DNA of 64,000 nt from the NCBI RefSeq assembly GCF_000143415.4, contig NW_003314262.1, positions 3,916,021-3,980,020 of the forward strand, given 5' to 3'. A program made the translations under genes and the position numbers. The DNA is from Selaginella moellendorffii. Lineage: Eukaryota > Streptophyta > Lycopodiopsida > Selaginellales > Selaginellaceae. Shown here piece by piece: positions 34,342 to 44,029 of the stretch (position 1 is its first letter; each line of letters begins with the position of its first letter). Under the pieces are notes generated by a model, which was not told the origin of the DNA, ran no database searches, and saw nothing but the letters and a program-made list of their open reading frames with translations.

Positions 34342-36036
34342 TCATCCATCTTTCGAGTAGAGATGCGAGAGGACGACGTAGGGCGAATCGTTCTCAGAGT
34401 TGAGCTGCACGAGCATCGCCGCGGCAAACTCGCCCAGATCCCGCTCCTCCTGGAGCTTGCAAGCCCCGAGCAGCGCCGTCCAGGCCACTGGATCCGGATG
34501 AAATGGCATTCTCGCGATGAGATCTCGCGCCTCGCTCAGCCTTCCAACGCGGGCCAGGAGATCCACGATGCAAACATAGTGCTCCATCGCCGGGCGGATC
34601 GAGTAATCCCTGGCAGAGGAGACGAAGAGATCCCAGCTCGGATCCATCAGCCCGGCGTGGCTGAGCGCACCAAGAACGATCCGGAAGGTGATCTCGTTGG
34701 GGTGGAAGCCGTCGAGAGTCATGGCGGAGAGAGACGCCATAGCCTCCTCGATATGCCCGTTTGTGGCATACGCTGCGATCATCGAGTTCCAGCAGATATC
34801 GTTCTTGTCGATCACTCCCGCGAAGATCTCCACCGCGGCGGCCAAGCTCCCAATCTTGCCGAGGAGATTGATCTGCGCGGTGTCCAGGCGGATGTCGCCG
34901 CCATGGTATCCAAGGCAGTGCAGCTCCGCGAGAAGGAAGCGTCCCATCTTGGCAGAGGATTTGGAGATGGTGCACGCGTCGAGAGTGCTCACGAATGTCG
35001 CCCTGTTTGGGAAGACGCCCTCGAGATCCATCGTCCGGAAGATCTCCAGCGCCTCCTCTCCATGCCCGTTCTGGGCATACGCTGCGATCATCGCGTTCCA
35101 GGCGATGTCGTTGTGCTCCGGGATTCGATCAAACAGATGCTTTGCTTGATCGAGCTCCCCGGTTTGCGCGACCTCGGCGAAGAGCGCTGTCCAGGAGATC
35201 ACATCACGCTCGGGCATTCTCGAGAAGAGATCTCTCGCGAGAGCAAGATCTCCATTCTTGGCAGCTGCGGAGATCATCGCGTTCCAGGAGACCAATTCCC
35301 TGCGCTGCATCGCTTGGAAGATGGATGTCGCGAGCTCCAGCCGCCGGTTCCTGCCATAGGCCGTGAGGAGAGCGCTGCAAATCTGGGGATCTCCGATCAG
35401 CCCAGCTTCCAGGATGATAGAGTGGATCGATCTCGCGTCGCGGAGGTAATCGCAGGCCTCGAGAATGCTGATGAGCGCCACGCGATCGGGCATGACCCCG
35501 CCGAGGCACATCGCCCGGAAGAGCTGGATCGACTGCGCGTGATGCCCAGCGATGGTATGTCCGGCGATGAGGGCTGTCCAGGCGACGACATCCGCCACTG
35601 GCATCTCCTGGAAGATTTTCTTGGCTCGATCGAGCGATCCGGAGTTCGCATGCGCCGTGATCGTGGTGTTCATGGCGATCGAGCAGTGCTCCGGGAATTT
35701 CTCGAGTATGATCTCCGCAGTGGACAGATGCCCGTTCCGGGCATATGCCGTGACAAGCATGTTCCAGGAGAAGACATTGCGCTGCTCGATGCTTTCGAAT
35801 GTCGACCGCGCGTCTGCGACGCTGCCGCAGTTTCCATACATGAGGATGAGGAAATTGGAGAGGAAGGGATCGATACGATCGAAGGATTTCTTGAGTTCCT
35901 CGTGGAAGCATTTGCCCTCGCGCAGCGATTTCGTGCGCGCGTAATGCTGGATCAAGGCTGCGCAGTCCGAGATCCGGAGAGGGGGCGCGGCTAGAGTCCT
36001 GAGATGATTGAGCCGGCAGGGTATTTGCTCGAGCAT
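34342..36036 (-). CDS. PPR protein 4, PLS class with E region
   Basis: An intronless frame of 564 residues from the ATG at 36036. PLS repeats start near residue 55 (NVFSWNMLVTAYARNGHLST, DVVAWTALIAGHTIAGHHAQ, DVISWTALFAEVAQTGELDQ). The C-terminus is a typical E1 region (MPFHPDPVAWTALLGACK, then SPYVVLSHLYSKDG) and stops there, with no DYW. The ATG faces the ATG of the DUF3245-like gene at 36072 across 35 bp. A long antisense frame (34294-35994, plus) only reflects the GC-rich third positions of this gene. Confidence 0.9.
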   Translation of the reverse strand: MLEQIPCRLNHLRTLAAPPLRISDCAALIQHYARTKSLREGKCFHEELKKSFDRIDPFLSNFLILMYGNCGSVADARSTFESIEQRNVFSWNMLVTAYARNGHLSTAEIILEKFPEHCSIAMNTTITAHANSGSLDRAKKIFQEMPVADVVAWTALIAGHTIAGHHAQSIQLFRAMCLGGVMPDRVALISILEACDYLRDARSIHSIILEAGLIGDPQICSALLTAYGRNRRLELATSIFQAMQRRELVSWNAMISAAAKNGDLALARDLFSRMPERDVISWTALFAEVAQTGELDQAKHLFDRIPEHNDIAWNAMIAAYAQNGHGEEALEIFRTMDLEGVFPNRATFVSTLDACTISKSSAKMGRFLLAELHCLGYHGGDIRLDTAQINLLGKIGSLAAAVEIFAGVIDKNDICWNSMIAAYATNGHIEEAMASLSAMTLDGFHPNEITFRIVLGALSHAGLMDPSWDLFVSSARDYSIRPAMEHYVCIVDLLARVGRLSEARDLIARMPFHPDPVAWTALLGACKLQEERDLGEFAAAMLVQLNSENDSPYVVLSHLYSKDG

Positions 36037-36071
36037 TCAAGTCCGGGGATTTTAGGGTTCTTGGAAGCGCC
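36037..36071. promoter_or_regulatory. 35-bp divergent spacer with telobox-like word
   Basis: It separates the start codons of PPR-4 (minus) and the DUF3245-like gene (plus). It contains TTTAGGGTTCTT (36051-36062), the complement of AAGAACCCTAAA. Any promoter must overlap one or both coding regions or be extremely compact. Confidence 0.55.
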
Positions 36072-36660
36072 ATGGGGGAGACGGCGGCGCCGGGGATAGT
36101 CGGTGAGAGCGGCGGCGGCGGCGGCAAGGAAGTGATCGTGAAACCAGCGGCATTTGAGCTGGTAAGCTTGGATACGAGGGATGCTCGATCGATCAATGCG
36201 TTCTGGTTTCTTTCTTGCAAGGCCAAGGGATGGCTCCAAAAGATGAGCGGAGGAGACGATTTTGACGCCGAGAAGGATGACGACGCTTCCATACCGGAGC
36301 CGGAGGCACGGCCATTGCGGTAAATCTCCTCTGCGATCGATCGACAGTTGAGGATGGATTTCCTTCTTTCTTCACAGACTGTGCCTAGGAGCGAAATTCA
36401 TTCCTCACACTCAAGCAGCTCTTCCCATCGCATCGCCAGTGTCGAAGAGACTGCGAAAGCAAATCGAGAATGGCAAGCGAGAGTCCGATCAGCTGGAAGC
36501 CGGCCCAGGCGAGAACGAAGCCGCCAAAGACGAAGAAGAAGAAAGTAGAACGAACGCTTTCACCAAGAACAAAGTCCTCCAAAACCAAGCCATGGACATC
36601 CGAGCCACAACAACAAAGAAGAAGAAGAAAAAGAAAAAGAAGCAAAAGCTGCGAGAGTAG
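36072..36660 (+). CDS. Small basic protein, DUF3245-like
   Basis: Exons 36072-36319 and 36378-36660 (58-bp intron, GTAAAT...CAG) give 176 residues. The middle has EARPLRLCLGAKF followed by PVSKRLRKQI, which resembles the LGLGAK-(x)-K core I associate with the DUF3245 family of small eukaryotic proteins of unknown function. The C-terminus is strongly basic (a run of Lys), suggesting nuclear or nucleolar location. The N-terminus is Gly-rich. It is head-to-head with PPR-4 and tail-to-tail with the KIN17-like gene. The gene model is firm; the family name is tentative. Confidence 0.6.
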
Positions 36661-36855
36661 ACTCTCAAGTTCCAGACAATCTATCCAAAGAACCAGTCTA
36701 TCTCCAAAGATCTAGGAAGAACCGGAAGAACAGTAACTCCTGGCTTGGGATTCATTGAAAAGGAAACATGATCCAGGTGGTGGCAAGCCTCACAACAGAG
36801 CTCGCTGGGATCCCACCATAGCCATAGCAGCCGCGCAAAGAATGGCCTGGGGAGC

Positions 36856-38007
36856 TTACCTGTGGTGTCGTAGCCTCCAAGGGGTGACGATCTCTTCCAG
36901 ATCTCTAAGGCACATATCACGATATGAGATTCCAGCGATTTCTCTACCCTTGAACTCACCGCTGGAGAAGGATACCTTGGCGGTCTTGTCCCGCGAGCTT
37001 TTGTCCACAATGGTACCGTCGGAGCCTTTGAAGCCACCATTGACGACCCGGACGAGCTCGCCGATGCCGGGAACCACAGTCCGGAGGAGGTCCTGCTCGA
37101 TCGTCAGCCTCTGCCCGTGGCGGTCGCGGAGGAGCCGGATCCGCGCCGTGAGACCGTCCTTGTTCACGTCCTCCACCACCGCCTCCTGCTTGGCGAATCG
37201 CTCCAGATGCCGCGGGGGGTGGCGGGTGATCCTCACGATGAGCCCGGCGTCCACCCACTTGGGACTCCTCGGCAGGTTGAAGAGCTCCTTCAGCTTCTCG
37301 GCCTCGAGCTGCCGGGTGATGGCTTCCATCTTGGATCGACTCATGAGCGCTAGCGGCGGAGCAGGAGCTTCGGGTGGCTTGTCCGGCGGCTCCGCGATGG
37401 CCTGGAACAGCGGCGCCGGGGGGCTCAGTTGCTTCTTGCTCGTCTCGGTGGCGGCGGCGGAGATGGCGGTGGACGTAGCAGCGGCGGCGGTGGCGATGGA
37501 ACCAGACGCCGCGGCGGCGGCGGCGCTGCTGCTGCTCGAGGAGGCGGCCGCGAGGCGGGGAAGGGTGAAGGACACCTTCTCGCTTCTCTGGAGCTCGCCG
37601 GGCTTGGCGGTGTTCTTGGAGTGGAGGTGCTTGCGCAGGGTCTTGGCGGCGCGCTGGATCTGCTCGCCCAGCACGCGCTCGTCCTTCTCGTCCTCGGCCT
37701 TCCGCTTGCCGCCGCCGGGCGAGCAGCCGGGGTCGAGCATCGTGATGGCGTAGCGCTGCCCCTCGTCCTTGCGCAGCCGGCACTTGCCCACGTCCTGGAG
37801 GTGCTCGAGGAAGGCGGAGAAGCCCGGCCACGACGTCCTGGCGATGGCCACCGGGTTCTTGCTGCCGCTGTAACTCTTGAACGCGGCGCTGCTCGCCACC
37901 TCCGCGCGGCCGTGCGTGCTCCACATGTGCTCCACGAAACTCACCTCGAACTCCTCGTCCATGGAGGCGCCAAACACCTTGCGCACGCCATAGACCTTGC
38001 CGTTCAT
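36856..38007 (-). CDS. KIN17: KIN17-like protein lacking the N-terminal zinc finger
   Basis: One frame of 383 residues from the ATG at 38007. KIN17 is a conserved nuclear protein that binds DNA and RNA and is tied to replication, repair and splicing. Residues 18-95 match its winged-helix domain (EEFEVSFVEHMWSTHG, FSAFLEHLQDVGKC). A Ser/Ala-rich linker with poly-Ser and poly-Ala follows. Residues 250-375 match the C-terminal tandem SH3/KOW-like domain (KWVDAGLIVRITRH, RVVNGGFKGSDGTI, FKGREIAGISYRDM). The C2H2 zinc finger that precedes the winged helix in known KIN17 is absent, and no CxxC...HxxxxxH is visible upstream to 38250. CACCACAG|GTAAGC just before the stop could be a splice donor, so the last few residues may differ. 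Confidence 0.85.
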   Translation of the reverse strand: MNGKVYGVRKVFGASMDEEFEVSFVEHMWSTHGRAEVASSAAFKSYSGSKNPVAIARTSWPGFSAFLEHLQDVGKCRLRKDEGQRYAITMLDPGCSPGGGKRKAEDEKDERVLGEQIQRAAKTLRKHLHSKNTAKPGELQRSEKVSFTLPRLAAASSSSSSAAAAAASGSIATAAAATSTAISAAATETSKKQLSPPAPLFQAIAEPPDKPPEAPAPPLALMSRSKMEAITRQLEAEKLKELFNLPRSPKWVDAGLIVRITRHPPRHLERFAKQEAVVEDVNKDGLTARIRLLRDRHGQRLTIEQDLLRTVVPGIGELVRVVNGGFKGSDGTIVDKSSRDKTAKVSFSSGEFKGREIAGISYRDMCLRDLEEIVTPWRLRHHR

Positions 38008-38251
38008 CGCTGCCCTAGCCCTGTTTCTAGGGCTGGGAAGTTCTATCCCAAGTACCCGCGAATCTTTCTTCCGTGCATAGAATCTTCGTTGTCCGTAACT
38101 CCCGTAAAATATCCTTTTAGGTTCTGAAAAGATGCGGCAGTTGGTACGGAAAGCACTGCGAGCCCTCTGCCGTACAGCGACGTTTAGAATATCCTCCAGA
38201 ATGCGGCGGTTGGTACGGAATTCGCTGTCACAAGCCCACGAAACGTACGGA
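38008..38251. promoter_or_regulatory. KIN17 upstream region with a 20-bp direct repeat
   Basis: ATGCGGC(A/G)GTTGGTACGGAA occurs at 38132-38151 and 38201-38220, 69 bp apart, each preceded by AATATCC. It lies between the KIN17 start and the 3' end of PPR-5 and may be regulatory or a simple tandem duplication. Confidence 0.4.
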
Positions 38252-39895
38252 CTAGGACTCGATAGTGAAGATGTTGTGGAGGAGGACGTAGGGCGACGAG
38301 GCGTGGGGCTCGGCCTCGGAGCTCTTCCACGCGAAGAGCCTGCCGGCGGCCTGGGCGTCGCCGTGGGTGGAGCACGCGGCCATTAGCGCGGTGCACGCCA
38401 TGGAGCCCGGCTCCCCAGGCGCGGCGTAGGCGAGCTCCTCGGCGTCGCCCAGCTTGCCCGCGCGGCCCAGCAGATCCATCATGCTCCCGAAATGCCCCGC
38501 GTCCGGCCTGATCCCAAAGCTGCCCTGCATCTCCAGAAAGTAGCCGCGCGCGTCGAAGAGCGCGCCCGAGTGGCTGCACGCGCAGAGGATGGTGTTGAAG
38601 GTGACGGCGTTGGGCGGCGAGCCGTCGAGCGCCATGCGCTGGAACAGCTCGAGCGCCGCGGCGCCATGGCCGTTGTGCGCGTACGACGCGATCATGGCCG
38701 TCCACGGCGCCACGTCCCTGTCCGGCAGACGGTCGAAGATGGCCCTCGCGGCGTCCAGGCCGCCGGAGCGCCCGTACATGTAGACGAGCGCGGTGGCGAT
38801 GGGGCCGTCGCGGTCGAAGCCCCGATCGACGCTGGCGTGGACGAGCTTGCCCTCGGCGGGGGCCGGGATGGTCGCGCAGGCGTCGAAGAGCGTGAGCAGC
38901 GTCATGGTGTTGGGCTGGATGCCGTCCAAGTCCATGCGCTTGAGGAAATCGACGGCGGTGGCGATATGCCCGAGCTGGGCATACCCCTTGATCATGGAGT
39001 TCCACGTCGACACGTTTGGGGATTCCAGCGAGTCGAACAGCTCCCGGGCTTGATCCATCTGGCCGTGCTTGACGTACGCCGAGATCATCGCGTTGGTGGA
39101 GACGATGCAGCGATCTTCCGCGGCATCGAGCATCGATCGCGCCTCCACCAGCAGCCCGCATTTGCCGTAGAAGTTGACGATGGCGGTCTGGATCTTTGCA
39201 TCCCGGGAGAGCTCTAGCGAGGATTGGACCTCGGCGTGGATTTGCCGGCCTTCCTTCACAGACCCAGTAGCAGCACAGGCCTCGAGCACGCTGAGGAACG
39301 CCACTTTGGTCGGCGTTGTCCCCTCGATGTCCATCTCCCGGAAGAGAGTTAGGGCTCTTCGCCCTTGGCCGTTCTGGACGCACGCCGCGATCATCGTCGA
39401 CCAGGTGACAATGTCCTTCTCGGGTGTTTTCTTGAACGTAGAATATGCCCCGTGAAAATGCCCGTTCTGGGCATATGCTGCGACCATGATGTTCCACGAG
39501 AAGCTATTTGGCGAAGAGATCTCTTGGAATACCGAGCATGCCCTCTCGAGGCATCCGCAAGAGCCATACATTTGGACGAGGAGATTCCACACGTAGATGT
39601 CGCCATTGAATTGGGTCTGGGCGACATGGCCGTGGAGCCGGATGCCCTCTGGCAATGCCTTGGCGGCGCGGATTCTTCGCAAAAGATCGCCGTAGAGCGT
39701 TGGATTCCCGCGGATCTTCCCCTCTAGCACCTGGTCCAGTTCCTCTCTTAGGGTTTGGAGATTCGTGTCGGCCGATCGCGCTGCCAGAGACGTGCCCGCG
39801 ATCAATCGGTCGAATTTCCTGTTCCTGGCAATCCGGGAGTAGCTGCGGCGATGCTTGTGCCCGAGATCTTTATGCCGCAAAATGCCCCACAACAT
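38252..39895 (-). CDS. PPR protein 5, PLS class with E-like end
   Basis: An intronless frame of 547 residues from the ATG at 39895. The first 45 residues are basic (HKHRRSYSRIARNRKF), fitting an organelle-targeting leader. PLS repeats follow (SFSWNIMVAAYAQNGHFHGA, DVAPWTAMIASYAHNGHGAA). The end resembles an E region (CTALMAACSTHGDAQAAGRL, then SPYVLLHNIF) but its central part (EELAYAAPGEPGSM) departs from the usual MPF-x-P. There is no DYW. Its start is 32 bp from that of the SPOUT1-like gene on the other strand. Confidence 0.88.
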   Translation of the reverse strand: MLWGILRHKDLGHKHRRSYSRIARNRKFDRLIAGTSLAARSADTNLQTLREELDQVLEGKIRGNPTLYGDLLRRIRAAKALPEGIRLHGHVAQTQFNGDIYVWNLLVQMYGSCGCLERACSVFQEISSPNSFSWNIMVAAYAQNGHFHGAYSTFKKTPEKDIVTWSTMIAACVQNGQGRRALTLFREMDIEGTTPTKVAFLSVLEACAATGSVKEGRQIHAEVQSSLELSRDAKIQTAIVNFYGKCGLLVEARSMLDAAEDRCIVSTNAMISAYVKHGQMDQARELFDSLESPNVSTWNSMIKGYAQLGHIATAVDFLKRMDLDGIQPNTMTLLTLFDACATIPAPAEGKLVHASVDRGFDRDGPIATALVYMYGRSGGLDAARAIFDRLPDRDVAPWTAMIASYAHNGHGAAALELFQRMALDGSPPNAVTFNTILCACSHSGALFDARGYFLEMQGSFGIRPDAGHFGSMMDLLGRAGKLGDAEELAYAAPGEPGSMACTALMAACSTHGDAQAAGRLFAWKSSEAEPHASSPYVLLHNIFTIES

Positions 39896-39927
39896 TCACG
39901 GTTTTACTTTAGGGTTTATAGTTCGCG
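39896..39927. promoter_or_regulatory. 32-bp divergent spacer with exact telobox
   Basis: TTTAGGGTTTA (39908-39918) is the complement of TAAACCCTAAA and contains the plant telo-box AAACCCTAA exactly. Telo-boxes are known in promoters of plant translation and ribosome-related genes. It lies between the start codons of PPR-5 and the SPOUT1-like gene. Confidence 0.65.
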
Positions 39928-41469
39928 ATGGGGAAGAGGAAGCATGGCGATGCCGATTCCTCGCAAGCGCTGGATTCCGGCTCCTCTGGTCGCAAGTACA
40001 CTGTGAGCTTGGCCGTATCTGGATCGATCATCAACAATGCGCAGTCGCTAGAGCTCGCCACACGGGTAAGCATTGGCTCGGGGCGCTGTGGCAGTGATCT
40101 TTCCTTTGGTTCTTTCTAGCTCGCGGGGCAAATCGCGAGAGCTGCCACGATATTTCGAATCGATGAGGTATTCTTTCTTTCTTTCTCGAGAGAAGGCGAT
40201 AGATTTTCTTGTAGATCGTTGTCTTCGACGATGGAGAGAGCTCCGCGAGCTCGTTCCAGCGGACCGGATGGGGAAGAGAGACGGGTGAGGCGAGTGGTGG
40301 CGAGTTTCTTGCTCGAGTTCTTCGCTACTTGGAGGTTCCTCAGTACTTGCGGCGAGCGCTCGTTCCAATGCACAAGAGCCTCCGATATGCGGTTTTGTAA
40401 CCAAGCTAGAACTCTTTCGAGCTTTCTTTCTGATGCATGCCTTTGCTTCTTCAGGGACAATTGCCGCCGCTGGATTCACCTCATCATCTCCGAAAGCAAG
40501 CATGGTTGCCATTCCGAGAAGGTAGCGTTGCTCATCCTTTCGCGTTTTAAGTCTTGAGAGGTGTAGGAGTTGCTTTGGACAAAAGCTTCGAGAAGAGTCG
40601 TGGCAATGGATGTTATGCTGATGTTGGGCTTGGCCAGGTAAGCTTTTTCCTTGTTTATCGATGAACTTGGGAGTATGAGTAATTGTCATGTTTGTGTGCA
40701 GGATGTTTTGATTCAGGAGACTGTAAATGCAGGCACCAGGATTACTGTCGCTATGGGATCTACTGACAAAAATCTGAAGCGAGGTGTCGCTAAAAAGTTC
40801 ACAATCACTTGTTTAATCGCTGTGTTTCCCTTTGATCTTTATTTCAGGAAAGAAATTGTCCGTCGTCCCTTCCAGCACACCGAGAGAGAGTGCTGGTCTG
40901 TACTGGGGCTATACAGTTCGTGTCGTGGATCGCCTGACTAAAGCTTTCTCCGATTCGTCTTTCGAGGTGCCAAACCGGTTTCTCTTATCTATCATCTCAA
41001 GTGTTTTTTCACTTTTCAAGGAAGGCTACGACTACACCATTGGTACGTCAGAGCACGGAGAGAAAGTCCTGACTAGCGATCTTCGCGTTCCTAGTTTTAG
41101 GTGAGGTTTACGTGCAGTTTCTCTTGCTTGTGTTATTCATGGGTTACACAGGCATGCGCTTATCGTGTTCGGAGGTCCAGCTGGTCTAGAGGAGAGCCTG
41201 GAGCTTGACGGATCATCCGCGGTACTGCTTCGCTATTAAACTTGTGGGACTTGAGTGTTTACTCGCTTGAATCAGGTGGAAGACGTGAGAGAGCTATTCA
41301 CGAGGTACCTAAACACTTGTCCTCTGCAAGGATCAAGAACTATACGCACCGAGGTAGACTGTTCTTTAACCAGTGCTGTCGATTCTCACTGTTGTCATCT
41401 TTGTAGGAAGCCATTTTCATTTCTCTGCAGTTCTTGCAAGAACCACTTCTGCGAGCCGTCAACCTTTGA
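39928..41469 (+). CDS. SPOUT1: SPOUT-fold RNA methyltransferase, SPOUT1/C9orf114 type
   Basis: Eleven exons (39928-40065, 40120-40167, 40215-40391, 40455-40521, 40567-40637, 40702-40783, 40848-40966, 41021-41100, 41152-41221, 41276-41353, 41407-41469) give 330 residues with all phases closing. The family has a trefoil-knot SPOUT fold and uses S-adenosylmethionine; the human member associates with RNA and the spindle/centromere. Hallmarks: SLAVSGSIINNAQSLEL near the start, LPPLDSPHHLR, then AGLYWGYTVR, GYDYTIGTSEHG, HALIVFGGPAGLE and CPLQGSRTIRTEEA. The knot end with GGPAGLE and TIRTEEA is intact, so the protein should be active. The basic N-terminus (GKRKHGD) fits nuclear import. Confidence 0.93.
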
Positions 41470-43440
41470 TTTTCATCCACTGCAAAGGAGAATGTCAAAA
41501 TGCGGCGCACGAAATGCAACTCACTCGCGATCTTTGCTTCCTGCCTTAGCAACTCAAAATGCTGCTGAAAATGTGGCCCAGTGGGAGTTCCATACAATAG
41601 GGAACTCTTCTCTTTCAGGACGGCATACAGCTCCTTTACAACTTAATGGTGGACGTGGAGTTGAAGACTCTTGCTGTGCAACAGCGTCAGCAAGACCATC
41701 CCTTTTGTGGCCGTGACGACTAAAGCGTCCAATCAAGACGCTGTCACTCCGTCCGTGATCAGCTGCTCAGAAGGGGTGGAAGGCGAGCAGCTAGATCGTA
41801 GTGTTGTCTCGTACAGCAAGAATGTGCTCAGTCCGTGATCAGCTGCTCAGAAGGGGATGTAACTCCTCCTTTGTTTCTGGACGAGTCTTCCGCATTCGAA
41901 GAGCACTTGGAGCAGCAAGAAGATTTGGAAGAAACACCACGGGCTGGTTTTGAAGAAAAGCCATTTCGTCAATCCACGGCCAGCTGCTGGTGTATTGTTT
42001 CTGGACGAGTCCTCGAAGAAGAGCATTTGGAGCAGCAAGAATGTGCTGATTTTGAAGAGGTGTCGGTGCTGCATGGGCTCGTTTGGAAGAAGATAAAGCG
42101 GGACAGGGGGGTCACAAGCTCGCCTGCCAAGTTTAACAAGCATGAAGCCAGAGTCGAGGTTTGTGGCTCGTCGTCTTTTGCAGCGCCAACAGCAGCAGCA
42201 ATAGCAGCAGTGAGAGCAGCCGCACCACTTGAAACAGCCGTAACACAAATGGTACAAACTTTAGAATCGGGCGACTTGGTGACACCCTGGTAACTTTACG
42301 GACGCTTCAAAGAATATCCATGCAATCCTGATCGCAGTATCAGCTCCAAGGTAAGTCTGTGGCGATGATATCTTCACTCTAATCGTCAAACACCATTATA
42401 GCAAGCCTTATGGCTCAGGAAGAGCCAGCTTCAGGTGGTGGGAGGAAGGCGGAAGCTGAAGTAGCTTCTCCACTGTTTCTGGACGAGGCCTCCGCGTACG
42501 AGGAGGAGCAAAGAAGAAGATCTTGAAGAGATGCCACACAGGGGCGGGTTTCCAGAGGAAGAGTCGGAGCTGCAGTTTGGAAGAAGATGAAGGTGCATGC
42601 AACAAGTTCTCCGCCAAGGAAATCCTCATTTCTTATCATCGCAAACTGCCGTGGCTCAGACAGCACCAACATCACTCATTCGAAGTAGCTGCAATACTAG
42701 TGGCACGGACAATCGAGTCTTTTTGGAGCCTCATCTCGACATCCGATGTTCAACGTGTGATCAAGGTGCTCAGGGCTACGAGAGACTACATTATCCAGCA
42801 AAGCCATTTGACTTCTCTAGAGGCATCACTCTATCAGCTTGGTATGCAGAAGCGTCTCAGCTTTCGAAGTGAATTTGACAAGCAACCCGACTCCAATCCG
42901 GATGGAAGATATTCGAGACGCAAGGGTGGTTATTACGCAGGAGCCTCTTCAGCTGGAAATGAGCTATCATCATCGAGAACTTCTGGCTCGGGAACTATTG
43001 GTTTTAAGTGGTGAAGCATTCAGGAGTTTCCTGGTCGTGGTCACAAATTGAACAGATTATCTATCCATCAGGCTTTTCGTCGCTAGAACAGCATGGAGAT
43101 TGGTTTGTGATCTGGACAAGAGAAAGCAGAAATGTCCCGGGAGCTGCAGGAAGGAAGCAAGTGTCTGGGGCTCAACAGAAGCAAGTAAAAGAAGATATTG
43201 GGACTCACCATGTCCGTCACCATGGAGCGGGTCAACAAGAATTACTAGTTCCTGTTATTTGAGGAAGAGTTTTCACTCAAGAGTCCAGGAAATCACGAAC
43301 CACAACGACTAGAGGTCCCGCGATGAAGCAAAGGTTTGCAAGCGTTCTCATGCTTCGAGAAGCCCGGCCGGGTTTTCCCACCGCGCTTACAATTCACGCA
43401 GTTGGCAAGGAAAGCCATACGAAAATTTCTAGAAGACTGA
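41470..43440. repeat. Mosaic repeat tract related to 26-28.7 kb
   Basis: It contains tandem relatives of TGTTTCTGGACGAG(T/G)C followed by GAGGAGCA (41875, 42000 and 42478). These are the reverse complement of sequence in the 26.7-28.2 kb tract. Positions 42858-43030 and 43190-43435 copy the 5' flank region of PPR-2. Frames of 152 and 163 codons (41835-42293 and 42523-43014) are open but Gln/Glu/Ala-rich and unassigned; I treat them as fragments. Confidence 0.55.
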
Positions 43441-43474
43441 TCAATGTATGACAGACTGGGGAGCGTTGAGAAAG

Positions 43475-43958
43475 CTAGTGTTTGAAATGTGGCTTCCTCC
43501 GCACAAACACAACATATTTTTTGGAACCAAACATAATCCTGTTCTGAGTTTTGGTTGATAATTGCATGGAAAACTTGAAATACGGATCGCCTAGATAGAG
43601 ACCATTGAAAAACAAAAAGCTGTATGTGGCTCCGTGCAACGGATCAAACATGAATAAATACCGTGAAATTTGATCTCTGTTGCATGTTTCATCAGGAGTA
43701 GAAACAAAAAGAAGTCCTTCAATCTGATCATCAGAATTCGCTCCACTCCGTGACAGTCTTGCGGTACATATACTCCCTCGCAAAGGGCATCCGCATACTC
43801 AGCATCCCTAGGAGGCATCATGAATCTACTCTTCGCTTTGTTCATGAAAGCGAGAGTTGTGATGCTGCTGTTGTGTGACAGTCAATAGTCATATGAACGA
43901 ACGAACAAAGATACATGGCAACCTAGCTTCCAATTGAGTTCCTACACTAGGCTTCAAT
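43475..43958 (-). other. Unassigned open stretches, possible gene fragment
   Basis: Two overlapping minus-strand frames (43475-43783 and 43591-43845) have protein-like composition (EGLLFVSTPDETCNRDQ; MPPRDAEYADALCEGVYVPQ) and could be one broken frame. I do not recognise a family. Confidence 0.3.
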
Positions 43959-44029
43959 GGAGATGCCAGGTATCGATCACGGTGCCTCGCATGCTAAGCG
44001 AGCGCTCTACCATCTGAGCTACATCCCCT
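43959..44029 (-). tRNA. tRNA-Ala (AGC), T arm degraded
   Basis: The minus strand reads GGGGATGTAGCTCAGATGG at the 5' end, an anticodon arm CTCGC-TTAGCAT-GCGAG with anticodon AGC, and CATCTCC pairing back to the acceptor. Length is 71 nt. The D arm and anticodon arm are normal, but the T stem is mismatched (GTG opposite CCT around ATCGATA, where tRNA-Ala has GGGG/CCCC) and the variable region is shorter. The A and B box promoter elements are mostly kept. Either a pseudogene or a divergent copy. Confidence 0.7.

Noticed and set aside
34294-35994. 566-codon open frame on the plus strand
   Set aside because: It is exactly antisense to PPR-4 and mirrors its codon bias; it has Arg/His/Gly-rich composition and no domain.
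36956-37924. 322-codon frame overlapping KIN17 on the same strand
   Set aside because: A shifted-frame shadow of the KIN17-like gene; Arg/Gly-rich without domain features.
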